Origin: an uncultured Saprospiraceae bacterium
GTDB taxonomy: Bacteria; Bacteroidota; Bacteroidia; Chitinophagales; Saprospiraceae
Direction: 5' to 3'
Length of the DNA stretch: 59,097 nt
Assembly (NCBI GenBank): GCA_938041325.1
Contig: CALIAG010000332.1
Span: forward strand, 1 to 59,097
Shown: one piece after another, positions 1 through 7,605 of the stretch
Layout: each line of letters opens with the position of its first letter
Position numbering within the stretch: the stretch's first letter is position 1
Made by a program: the position numbers and the translations under genes
Notes under the pieces: generated by a model
What the model was told of the DNA's origin: nothing
The model's input: the letters and a program-made list of their open reading frames with translations, nothing else
The model's database searches: none

Positions 1-617
1 GAAAGGCCCATATTTGGGTGTGTAAGGTTTGAAACTCGAAGCGTATCTGAGAGACATTCTAATTCACATTGATAGTCAATAGTCCCAGTGCAAGTTTCCG
101 TTGTTCCTAAGCTATAAATTGTATAAGTGTAAACATTTGGTTCTGTTAATTCGAGTACTTGATTAATTTGGTCAGGATCGAATGAAAATAATGGACAAGG
201 ATCTGGAAAAAAATCACTCAATAGTAATTGGGGAGTGTATTGCGCAATAATCACATCCGGACATTCAGGGAGTACAGAACAATTGGACTGATTGTAAACG
301 GTTATAATACCCGTGCAATTGACTTCTAAGACATGATCAAAAATAGTAAAGCTAAGAGGCTGATTATATAGAATTTCCGAGAAAGTTGTGGTTTCAATGA
401 TATCATCCGCATCAAAAGAATAGAGGTTATCTGCACAAGTTTCAGTCACTAAGTCTTGAACAGAAACATCAAAACTTGGGCTATCCGTATAAAAATTCCT
501 GTTCGCACATTCCAAAGGACAAACATCCTGAGCCGAAGTGGAGACTTGAAAAGTGAGCAATAGAAATGTAAATATAAAGGCCTGTTTAAAGTAGAGTTTC
601 CAAGTTGTAGTTGACAT
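1..617 (-). CDS. Secreted protein of unknown function, N-terminal part (runs off the left edge)
   Basis: An open frame runs from an ATG at 617 leftwards to the window edge without a stop. It starts with a clear signal peptide: a basic n-region (MSTTTWKLYFKQ), a hydrophobic core (AFIFTFLLLTF) and a probable cleavage after SAQ, about residue 30. The visible 205 residues are rich in Cys, Thr, Asp and Pro, with regularly spaced cysteines (such as DVCPLEC and TETCTGT). This resembles the disulfide-rich extracellular Ig-like modules of large Bacteroidota surface proteins, which often end in a type IX sorting domain, but that end is outside the window. No specific family is recognised. The 159 bases between this start and the divergent gene at 777 must hold both promoters. 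Confidence 0.75.
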   Translation of the reverse strand, partial: MSTTTWKLYFKQAFIFTFLLLTFQVSTSAQDVCPLECANRNFYTDSPSFDVSVQDLVTETCADNLYSFDADDIIETTTFSEILYNQPLSFTIFDHVLEVNCTGIITVYNQSNCSVLPECPDVIIAQYTPQLLLSDFFPDPCPLFSFDPDQINQVLELTEPNVYTYTIYSLGTTETCTGTIDYQCELECLSDTLRVSNLTHPNMGL

Positions 618-776
618 ATCGAAGGATGTTTAAGCGTGAATTATTTTCTTCTTCTACAATATCACTTCAATTTCATCTTTGAACAACAACATTATTTTGA
701 TATTTTCGGAAAATGTTCATGTAAAATTATTTGTAAATTACTGATAATCTGTTGTTTAAATTAATTATATTTCGGA

Positions 777-2192
777 ATGAATGGTAGTAAATTTGTAAAA
801 ATACTAGCAACTTTTAACCGAGAAGACAGAAGATTGTTGAATAAATACCTAAGAGATAGAAAAACGAGCATCAATTCTGTCCTTTTTAAGCTTTGTGATT
901 ATGCATTGTTAAACTGTGAGAACAGTAAAAAAATCAGCAATCGGGATGTGTTTAAAACAATTTACGGAAATAAGGTCATTTACGATGAAAAACGATATCG
1001 TTATTTGCTGGCTGAAGGAATCAAGGTTCTAGAATCTTTTTTGATTCAAAATGAAATAGAAAACGATTCAGCGCTACAAAATCTACTTTTAGCCAAAGCC
1101 TACCGAAAACATCAATTGGATAAACAGCATGCAAGAGTGTTGAAAAAAGCGAATCAACAAATCGAGGAAAGTCCTCTTCGCAATAGGACCTATCATTATT
1201 ATAAGCATGAATTTCAAAAGGAAGATTTAGAATCAAGGTTTGACAATCAAAGAAGGGGAGAGCTTAACCTTTCTAACGAGAGCAATCATTTGCACAAATA
1301 CTTCTTAATGGATTCATTAATGATTGAAAGCTTTCGATTGACCTATGAGATTTACAATCCTAATAAAATCGTAAAATCTAATTTTGATAAAAAGACGATT
1401 TTGGAAATGGTGAAGAAGCAAGAAAAAGATTCTCCGGGAATTGCTGTTTACCAATCCATCTATCTTCTTTTAAGTGAGCCTGATAATACCCAACATTATC
1501 AAGATTTGAAAAAAACGGTTCAAAAATATTGGGAACAATTTCCATTTGCAGAATCCAAAGGGATTTTAATTGCTGTGATTAACTATTGCATCCGAAAGAT
1601 AAATGAACAAGCGCGTTCCTTTATTACGGAATGCTTTGAGTGGTATCAATGGGGTTTGGGAAATGGAATTCTGTTGGAAAATGGCGTCTTGTCTTCTTAT
1701 AATTATAAAAACATCATTACACTTTGCCTGCATTCTGAACAGGATGTAGGATTGGCAGAAAAGACATTAGAACAGCATAAGTCCTTGCTTGAGCCTGCAA
1801 AGGCGGAGAACATTTATTCTTATAACCTTGCAAGGGTTCATTTTCATGCCAAGTCATATGGTCAGACCGTTGATTTGCTTCAGTCGATCAAGTACAATGA
1901 CCTCCTTGATGAATTAGATGGTCGAAGAATGCTTTTGCGGATCTACTTTGAAGAAAAAGAATGGGTTGTTTTGGATTCTTTTCTGCTGAGTTTTATCGCG
2001 TTTATCAATCGACAAAAAAGCCTGGGCTACCACAAAGATTATTATTTGAATCTGGTCCGCTATGTGAAAAAAGCTTTGAAATTTCCGTCTTTTAATACCA
2101 TCAAAAAGAAAAAATTCATTGAAGAAATAAAGGGCGTGCGAAAAATGAATGATAAGCAGTGGCTGGTAGATCAATTGGATAGGATGACTTAA
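777..2192 (+). CDS. Hypothetical helical (TPR-like) protein, 471 aa
   Basis: I do not recognise a named family. The protein has no signal peptide and no membrane segment, so it is probably cytoplasmic. It is almost wholly alpha-helical by composition, rich in Lys, Glu, Leu and Tyr. Pairs of amphipathic helices (for example near residues 80-130, 340-400 and 400-460) look like degenerate tetratricopeptide repeats. The N-terminus (FNREDRRLLNKYLRDRKT) is strongly basic. The gene stands alone: it diverges from the secreted protein on the left and is separated by 165 bases from the Fic gene on the right, where an operator region begins. ATG 777 is used because no upstream in-frame start is available before the AT-rich promoter zone. 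A scaffold or protein-interaction role is only inference. Confidence 0.7.
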   Translation: MNGSKFVKILATFNREDRRLLNKYLRDRKTSINSVLFKLCDYALLNCENSKKISNRDVFKTIYGNKVIYDEKRYRYLLAEGIKVLESFLIQNEIENDSALQNLLLAKAYRKHQLDKQHARVLKKANQQIEESPLRNRTYHYYKHEFQKEDLESRFDNQRRGELNLSNESNHLHKYFLMDSLMIESFRLTYEIYNPNKIVKSNFDKKTILEMVKKQEKDSPGIAVYQSIYLLLSEPDNTQHYQDLKKTVQKYWEQFPFAESKGILIAVINYCIRKINEQARSFITECFEWYQWGLGNGILLENGVLSSYNYKNIITLCLHSEQDVGLAEKTLEQHKSLLEPAKAENIYSYNLARVHFHAKSYGQTVDLLQSIKYNDLLDELDGRRMLLRIYFEEKEWVVLDSFLLSFIAFINRQKSLGYHKDYYLNLVRYVKKALKFPSFNTIKKKKFIEEIKGVRKMNDKQWLVDQLDRMT

Positions 2193-2278
2193 TCTTGTTG
2201 CTTTGAACCTAGAATTGAAAATGGAGATTAAAGGTCAAAGCAATGATTAAATAATTCCAAAATCTATACACTTGATAA

Positions 2279-2315
2279 TTCTATGTATAGAAAATTCGAT
2301 TTTCTATACATAGAA
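2279..2315. promoter_or_regulatory. Perfect 16-bp inverted repeat: probable operator of the Fic gene
   Basis: Left arm TTCTATGTATAGAAAA (2279-2294) and right arm TTTTCTATACATAGAA (2300-2315) are exact reverse complements around a 5-base spacer. The core CTATACATAG recurs at 2345-2354, ending just before the ATG at 2358, and a partial copy (CTATACA) lies at 2264-2270, so copies are about 40 bases apart. The palindrome covers the likely -33 region of the promoter at 2319-2326. The Fic protein itself carries a C-terminal winged-helix-like domain, so autoregulation is a reasonable inference. Confidence 0.65.
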
Positions 2316-2326
2316 GGCTATATTTG
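2295..2326 (+). promoter_or_regulatory. Candidate Bacteroidota sigma-A promoter for the Fic gene
   Basis: TATATTTG at 2319-2326 matches the TAnnTTTG -7 element exactly. Twenty bases upstream, TTCG at 2295-2298 is a three-of-four match to the TTTG -33 element and sits in the spacer of the inverted repeat. This would place transcription start near 2333, with a leader of about 25 bases. Based on consensus match only. Confidence 0.45.
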
Positions 2327-2357
2327 ATAAGTTTTAGCTAAAATCTATACATAGAAA

Positions 2358-3431
2358 ATGTCAGAAAATTGGAAACTGGAAGAACTTCCTGTTCGAAAGG
2401 TAGTAGAAAATCGGAAAATTTTGAAGCGTTTGCCTAAGGCACATGCTGCATTGGCAGAGCTCAAAGGGATTGCCTCCACCATTCCAAATCAAAATATATT
2501 GATCAATACACTTGGTTTACAAGAAGCCAAAGACAGCTCAGCTATTGAAAATATAATTACGACACATGACGACTTATACAAAACAGAATTGAATTTAAAA
2601 TCTGTAAGAAACCTTGACGCAAAAGAAGTACAAAATTATATTGCAGCAATGAAAAAAGGTTTTCAGCTAGTTTCTAACAATCATATTTTGTCCAGTAATA
2701 TGATTTTGCAAATTCAAGAAATACTTGAACGCAATAAAGCAGGGTTTCGAAAACTTCCTGGAACTACTTTAAAAAATGCTGTTACCGGAGAAGTTATATA
2801 TACTCCTCCACAAGGATTTGATAGGATTTCAGCGCTTATGGCAAATCTAGAATCTTTCATTAATGATAATTCAATAAGTGATTATGACCCTCTAGTGAAA
2901 ATGGCGATTATTCACTATCAATTTGAAAGCATTCATCCTTTTTATGATGGTAATGGGAGAACAGGTCGGATAATCAATATCCTTTATTTAATTTTAAATA
3001 AGCTTCTTGATTTGCCGATATTATATTTAAGCAAATTTATCATACAAAATAAAGGTGATTATTATCGATTGTTGCAAAAAGTAAGAGATGATGAAAATTG
3101 GGAAGAATGGGTGCTTTTTATAATTCAAGGTGTGACAGAAACAGCAATTGATACGATTGAATTGGTACGTGGTATCAAAGCTTTGATGCTAAGAGTAAAG
3201 CATCAAATAAGAGAAGGGTATAAATTCTATAGTCAAGATTTAATTAACAATTTATTTAAACATCCATATACTAAAATTGAATTTGTGATGATAGACTTAA
3301 ATGTTTCTAGAATAACAGCATCGAATTATTTGAATAAACTAGCTAAAGACGGTATTCTGCTCAAGCAAAGAGTTGGAAATTCAAACTACTACATCAATAC
3401 ACCTTTATTAGAACTGATGACAAAAAGATAA
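2358..3431 (+). CDS. Fic family protein (class II, self-inhibited) with C-terminal winged helix
   Basis: Fic enzymes usually transfer AMP from ATP to a hydroxyl side chain of a target protein. The catalytic loop HPFYDGNGRTGR is at residues 193-204, a full match to HxFx(D/E)GNGRxxR with catalytic His193. The motif S60-SAI-E64-N65 matches the inhibitory (S/T)xxxE(G/N) helix, placing it in the class whose N-terminal helix blocks the ATP site. The order is: N-terminal helical domain (about 1-100), Fic core (about 110-260), and a C-terminal winged-helix-like part (about 285-357, around FVMIDLNVSRITASNYLNKL) expected to bind DNA. Length 357 fits stand-alone Fic proteins of the SoFic type. The palindromic operator over its promoter supports autoregulation (inference). 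The DoxX-like gene starts 2 bases after its stop and is probably co-transcribed. Confidence 0.93.
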   Translation: MSENWKLEELPVRKVVENRKILKRLPKAHAALAELKGIASTIPNQNILINTLGLQEAKDSSAIENIITTHDDLYKTELNLKSVRNLDAKEVQNYIAAMKKGFQLVSNNHILSSNMILQIQEILERNKAGFRKLPGTTLKNAVTGEVIYTPPQGFDRISALMANLESFINDNSISDYDPLVKMAIIHYQFESIHPFYDGNGRTGRIINILYLILNKLLDLPILYLSKFIIQNKGDYYRLLQKVRDDENWEEWVLFIIQGVTETAIDTIELVRGIKALMLRVKHQIREGYKFYSQDLINNLFKHPYTKIEFVMIDLNVSRITASNYLNKLAKDGILLKQRVGNSNYYINTPLLELMTKR

Positions 3432-3433
3432 AA

Positions 3434-3796
3434 ATGGACATCGAAAAAATTGCTTATTGGATCTTTACAGCATTACTTTGCGGCTTATTTTGTTTCTCCG
3501 CCGGAATGTATTTTACAAACTACGAAATGGTTACAGGATTCTTTGAAGCGTTGGGTTTTCCTACGTGGTTGGTGTATCCCTTGGCAACGGTAAAAATACT
3601 TGGGGTAATCGCAATCCTATCTAAACAATCAAAGGTGCTCAAGGAATGGGCTTATGCAGGTTTTCTATTTGATTTAATATTAGCGACTGCTGCACACCAT
3701 TTTGCTGGGCACGGTTTAATTGGATTATCGAGCCTAGGTATACTCCTTTGGGCTGGTTCCTATTTTATGGATCGCCGAGTTTTTGGTGGACTGTAA
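3434..3796 (+). CDS. DoxX-like small integral membrane protein
   Basis: A 120-residue protein with four predicted membrane segments: about 8-28, 42-62, 72-90 and 95-113. The pattern of an N-terminal helix with small residues (FTALLCGLFCFSAGMYF), then LGFPTWLVYPLATVKILGV and a histidine pair (AAHHFAGHG), is typical of the DoxX-like family. Family members are inner-membrane proteins of poorly defined, possibly redox-related, function. It begins 2 bases after the Fic stop codon, so it is translationally close to that gene and likely shares its promoter. It converges with the glycosyltransferase gene, leaving 9 bases and no room for a terminator. Whether it has any functional link to Fic is unknown. 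Confidence 0.75.
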   Translation: MDIEKIAYWIFTALLCGLFCFSAGMYFTNYEMVTGFFEALGFPTWLVYPLATVKILGVIAILSKQSKVLKEWAYAGFLFDLILATAAHHFAGHGLIGLSSLGILLWAGSYFMDRRVFGGL

Positions 3797-3805
3797 TGCT
3801 TTAAT

Positions 3806-5131
3806 CTAAAAGGCATTCGCTCTTGCCTGGTCACTGGATTTGGTCGGATTCCATGGATCGTCATAGGACTTTCTAAAGAACAACTCATCGTAGTAAGCAC
3901 GTGTTCGAACAATCCGCAAGAACAATCCGGTGTATAAAGTCATGAACGGCACATAGGGCCAGAGTTTTAGCTCTTCCCACTTCCTTTCTGATATTAAAAA
4001 ATAAGCAAACATTTGTGCATATCCGGCTACTAAATACAAGAAAATATTCATTGGAATAATCCATTGCAATGACCCAGTATAATTGATGATTATATCAATG
4101 ATGTACAACCACCACATGATGTCAAGAACCACGTTATAGAAAATATTCTCAAATAAAGCCGCAAAAGTTCCCCATTCAAAGCCGGCATTTGGAGCAAAAA
4201 CATTATTATGTTTCCTAACCCGAAAACGAATAATGGACTTGTCCCAACGCAATCTTTGTTTTTTTAATATCTTAAAATTGATAGGAACGCTGGTCAGACA
4301 TATAGCGGTAGGTTCAAAGAAAATTCGATACCCTGATTTTCTAAATTTCACTGTTATATCTCCGTCCAAACCCGGACCAATATCCCAGCCGTACAGCCCT
4401 TTAATGACGTCTGTCCTAAAAGCTCCAAAGGCTCCGGAAATAATCTTGTAAACGCCCAACTCCGAGGTAGTGGTACGCCCCATTCCAATGGTTTTTAAAT
4501 ATTCCATTGCCTGACATCTTGTAGCCAAATTCAAATCGTAGTTACGGACTTTTACATTTCCTCCAACTGCGCCAATGTTTTCATCCAAATAAAAAGGAAC
4601 AAGTACCCGTTCTATAGCATCTCGGTCAAAAGAGCAATCTGCATCGAGGTGAACCATGATTTCGCCAGTAGCAAAAGTAAGCGCTAAATTGGCTGCAGAT
4701 GCTTTTCCTCCCCGTACATCATTTCGTATGAACTTGGTGATTAAGCCCGCTTTTTCCAAACTTTTTCCAATGATAGGTGTATCGTCGTCAGAACCATCGT
4801 CCACAACGATCAATTCCGCATTTTGGTAAGTTTGTTCCTTCAGAGATTTTACAAGCTTGTAGATGTTTTTACCTTCATTTTTTCCTGGGACTAGAATTGA
4901 AATGAAAGGATTATTTGCGTACAGTAATTGTCTGGCTTCTTCCCATTCCCGTGCCCTTTGCTTGCGGTGCAACCAACGCCAGAAAATGATTAAGTAATCC
5001 AGAATGATATATCGGGTGAATTCAAAAACCAAAAAGTGCCAAAAAATCCTTGTGAATTTGGACCATCCTCCATGGTACCAATATTCCAAGAAATCGGGTA
5101 AGATATGTTCTAAGATTGGATTTATGCCCAT
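3806..5131 (-). CDS. Membrane glycosyltransferase family 2, processive (PgaC/BcsA/hyaluronan-synthase type)
   Basis: It polymerises an exopolysaccharide from nucleotide sugars at the inner membrane. Visible catalytic features in order: VPGKNE (81-86), the Asp pair of VVDDGSDDDT (D111-D112), DAD (163-165), the acceptor-side Asp in GLDGDIT (about 254-260), and the QxxRW motif QRLRW (292-296) typical of processive synthases. One hydrophobic segment near 30-50 precedes the catalytic domain, and several follow it (about 318-425). The length (441) fits poly-beta-1,6-GlcNAc-synthase-like enzymes. It overlaps the TackOD1 gene upstream by 10 bases and is the last gene of a four-gene operon with envelope-export components, so its product is probably secreted. 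The exact sugar cannot be told from sequence. Confidence 0.9.
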   Translation of the reverse strand: MGINPILEHILPDFLEYWYHGGWSKFTRIFWHFLVFEFTRYIILDYLIIFWRWLHRKQRAREWEEARQLLYANNPFISILVPGKNEGKNIYKLVKSLKEQTYQNAELIVVDDGSDDDTPIIGKSLEKAGLITKFIRNDVRGGKASAANLALTFATGEIMVHLDADCSFDRDAIERVLVPFYLDENIGAVGGNVKVRNYDLNLATRCQAMEYLKTIGMGRTTTSELGVYKIISGAFGAFRTDVIKGLYGWDIGPGLDGDITVKFRKSGYRIFFEPTAICLTSVPINFKILKKQRLRWDKSIIRFRVRKHNNVFAPNAGFEWGTFAALFENIFYNVVLDIMWWLYIIDIIINYTGSLQWIIPMNIFLYLVAGYAQMFAYFLISERKWEELKLWPYVPFMTLYTGLFLRIVRTRAYYDELFFRKSYDDPWNPTKSSDQARANAF

Positions 5132-6501
5132 GGAAATTTTGCGTTTGAATCAATTTTAATCAAATTTATTTCCATGAAATCATCTCCTAATTTCAGATTG
5201 TTTTCTAATAAAACCGCTATGTTATTTAATAACAATTCGCAAAATTCAACCACTTTTTCTTCTTCCATATCCGGAATGATAAGACCATATTGTAAAAGAT
5301 TTTTGAGGCCAAGGATATCCATTGGACGTAAGTAGTTGGATAAGTGGTTTAAAATATCAGCACTTAATTTTTGTTTTGTTCCAAGGTCAAAAGAAGCAAA
5401 GTCTTTTTGTTTTAGATTTATAAAAATCAAATAACTATTGATGTTTCCACTCTTCTCACGTAACATCTCATTCTTCAACATTATTTCAAAAATAGCCCAA
5501 TCCAAGTGGTTGCTATTAGATGTTGAATCTGGCATAGAAGCAGATACCGCTTTGTTTAAACCGTACTTTGCAATCTCTTCTCCAAGAGCAGAAAGTTGAA
5601 AGTCATATATAGAACGCGTTATCAGCTTGTCCAATGAATTTTCTTTTCCACAATCGATACAACTGGCTTTCATTGCAGCGCCTTGTGATTGATGGTCGCA
5701 AGTATTGCAATTGTAAACTTGCGAAGGTTTGTCATAGTCAATTCCAATGTGCCGAAGTTCTTTGGTACATTTTGGGCAAACCATTTTATCTCCACGATCA
5801 AAATCATGAATTGGGGCGATATGTGCACATCGGAAATGATGCACCAATTCCACCACATTCAAGTCTATGGAATTACATTTATTACAGCTTTCTCTAAAAT
5901 TTAAATAGCCTCCGTAGCAACTGGAACAGATGTTTATTTTATCTTTTAATTTTGGAATCAGCCATCGCTTATTAACCGCATGTTCAAGCAAGTCGAGCAT
6001 TTGAAGTTTTTCACTTTGTTTGAAAAACCCATTTAGGAATGGGAAGTGAAAACCTAATTTGCTATGTCTAGTAGGAATCGCAGTTAAATCCTTGTTGCGA
6101 GAAAGTAAATATTGAAATTGTTTGAATAAAATAGTCTCTTCATATCCCCAATGATCTAGTGGAATAGGAAGTTGATGAACGATTTCGTTGATCTCAGCAG
6201 AACGATTTATGCTGTCAACAATATCTTGGTCGTCAAGAATGCCATCCACTAGATTGTTGAGTAAATTGTTTTCTGATTTTGTACTGAGAAAAACAGGCAT
6301 GAGGTAAACCCTATTGTCTTCAAAATTTCGAAGTTTCTCAATAATCTGAATACCGTAATGAAGCGTTTCTTGTTCTAGAATAATAGCATCATAGCCCCTG
6401 AGTAGATCAAGGTCAATTTGACTTCTGGATTCCAAATGAATGAACTCCTGAAAAGCCAAAACGGGTCCTCCTGACGGATTGTGATTATCTATTTGTTGCA
6501 T
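5122..6501 (-). CDS. TackOD1-type zinc-ribbon regulatory protein with receiver-like head and degenerate GGDEF-like tail
   Basis: The middle (about 165-290) matches the TackOD1 zinc-binding domain: CxxC pairs C192/C195, C206/C209, C242/C245, C265/C268 and C281/C284, a conserved HHFRC (H221-C225), and the signature CPKCTKELRHIGIDYDKP. The first ~110 residues alternate hydrophobic strands and helices (DAIILEQ, RVYLMPVFL) like a pseudo-receiver. The last ~120 residues have the spacing of a GGDEF domain (YLIFINLKQ as first strand, then LRPMDILGLKNLLQYGLIIP), but the GG(D/E)EF signature is absent, so it should not make cyclic dinucleotides. It is translationally coupled to the glycosyltransferase and starts 11 bases after the HlyD-like gene ends. 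Inference: a cytoplasmic sensor or allosteric subunit controlling polysaccharide synthesis. The domain calls rest on recalled family patterns. Confidence 0.75.
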   Translation of the reverse strand: MQQIDNHNPSGGPVLAFQEFIHLESRSQIDLDLLRGYDAIILEQETLHYGIQIIEKLRNFEDNRVYLMPVFLSTKSENNLLNNLVDGILDDQDIVDSINRSAEINEIVHQLPIPLDHWGYEETILFKQFQYLLSRNKDLTAIPTRHSKLGFHFPFLNGFFKQSEKLQMLDLLEHAVNKRWLIPKLKDKINICSSCYGGYLNFRESCNKCNSIDLNVVELVHHFRCAHIAPIHDFDRGDKMVCPKCTKELRHIGIDYDKPSQVYNCNTCDHQSQGAAMKASCIDCGKENSLDKLITRSIYDFQLSALGEEIAKYGLNKAVSASMPDSTSNSNHLDWAIFEIMLKNEMLREKSGNINSYLIFINLKQKDFASFDLGTKQKLSADILNHLSNYLRPMDILGLKNLLQYGLIIPDMEEEKVVEFCELLLNNIAVLLENNLKLGDDFMEINLIKIDSNAKFPWA

Positions 6502-6512
6502 TCTCTTTTTCC

Positions 6513-7568
6513 CTAAAAGGGCATATCAAATCTGTATTTTGAAACCTGGACATCCATTTTGTAGAATAGAAACCAGTTTTCTGTTTCACTTTCATTAATA
6601 GGAATTACTTCTGCTACAATATTTCTTTCTGTAGGCTCATATTTTTTCTGAAACTCTTCTGGTACCCGATAAGTGGATATAAAAAAGTTATTTATTATTG
6701 CTTCACTTACTGATCCATCCGGGAAAGTCACCCATACTTTATCTCCTCTTTCGATGTTGTTTACTTCATACAAATCGAAATAAGTTTGGATAGAGATGCT
6801 TCCTTTTTGGTGAATCGTTAAGACATTTTCTTTCTCGTAACAAACCTCATCTGCATCCATGTGAATTCTTCCGACAATACCATCAATAGGCGCTTTGTAA
6901 GGAAGGGTTGGTTGAATAGGATTGGCTCTTGATAGTCTTGTTTTAGTGTCATTCTTTTGTTCTGAACGAATACTAGCCAGATGTTTTTTGAGAAAATATA
7001 TTTCTTTTTTTGTGCTTTCTATACGGGCATTCAATTTGAGCATTTCACTTTGAATTGCGGTTAAATGTTTTTCCATATCATCTACTCCCAGTAGAATCAA
7101 TTCTTTCTTGTGTTCCAATTCTTCCTTCTTAAATTTAATTTGATCACTGGTCTCTTTTAGGCTTATTTTTTTAACTGCTATTTCCTTTTTAAGCCTCATC
7201 TTCTCTCTCAGAATCCACTCCGGAACCTTAACAGACTCACTATTTATTGAATAGTCAGTTGCCTTGAAATTTTCATATTTATAATAAAATAAAGTATCTC
7301 CAATAGCAACTGTATCGCCTTGGACCACTAAAATAGATTGTAATCTTATGTCGTCTGTAAACTCTACATTGGTTTTGCCCAAACGAATCTGACCATTACC
7401 TTGAATAATGAAATAGCCTTTATAGACACGATGAGCGATCCATAAAGTAAGTAATGTCAATAAAATCACATAGGCAGCGCGTTCGTAATTGAATTTCTTC
7501 TTCGCGCGCGGCGGTTCTTTTAAAGTTTTTACTATTGTAGCCTTATTTTGTAAACTAAAATTCCTCAT
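6513..7568 (-). CDS. HlyD-family periplasmic adaptor (membrane fusion protein)
   Basis: The protein has a basic cytoplasmic N-terminus (about 1-30), one membrane segment (YVILLTLLTLWIAHRVYKG, about 33-51), a first half-lipoyl/barrel region (about 55-105), a long alpha-helical hairpin rich in Lys/Glu (about 128-210), and the returning barrel with APIDGIVGRIHMDADEV. This is the classical architecture of adaptors that bridge an inner-membrane export machine and a TolC-like channel. It is 351 residues long, usual for the family. It lies between the TolC-like gene (37-base gap) and the TackOD1 gene, in an operon ending with a polysaccharide synthase, so the exported substrate is more likely a glycan than a protein. 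No ABC transporter gene accompanies it. Confidence 0.85.
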   Translation of the reverse strand: MRNFSLQNKATIVKTLKEPPRAKKKFNYERAAYVILLTLLTLWIAHRVYKGYFIIQGNGQIRLGKTNVEFTDDIRLQSILVVQGDTVAIGDTLFYYKYENFKATDYSINSESVKVPEWILREKMRLKKEIAVKKISLKETSDQIKFKKEELEHKKELILLGVDDMEKHLTAIQSEMLKLNARIESTKKEIYFLKKHLASIRSEQKNDTKTRLSRANPIQPTLPYKAPIDGIVGRIHMDADEVCYEKENVLTIHQKGSISIQTYFDLYEVNNIERGDKVWVTFPDGSVSEAIINNFFISTYRVPEEFQKKYEPTERNIVAEVIPINESETENWFLFYKMDVQVSKYRFDMPF

Positions 7569-7605
7569 AATTTGAGTAAGCCTTTCTTTTAGAATCGGCT
7601 TACCT

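Noticed and set aside
5634-5904. Small overlapping frames on both strands within the zinc-ribbon gene
   Set aside because: They are shadows of the Cys-rich coding region without initiation signals or recognisable sequence.
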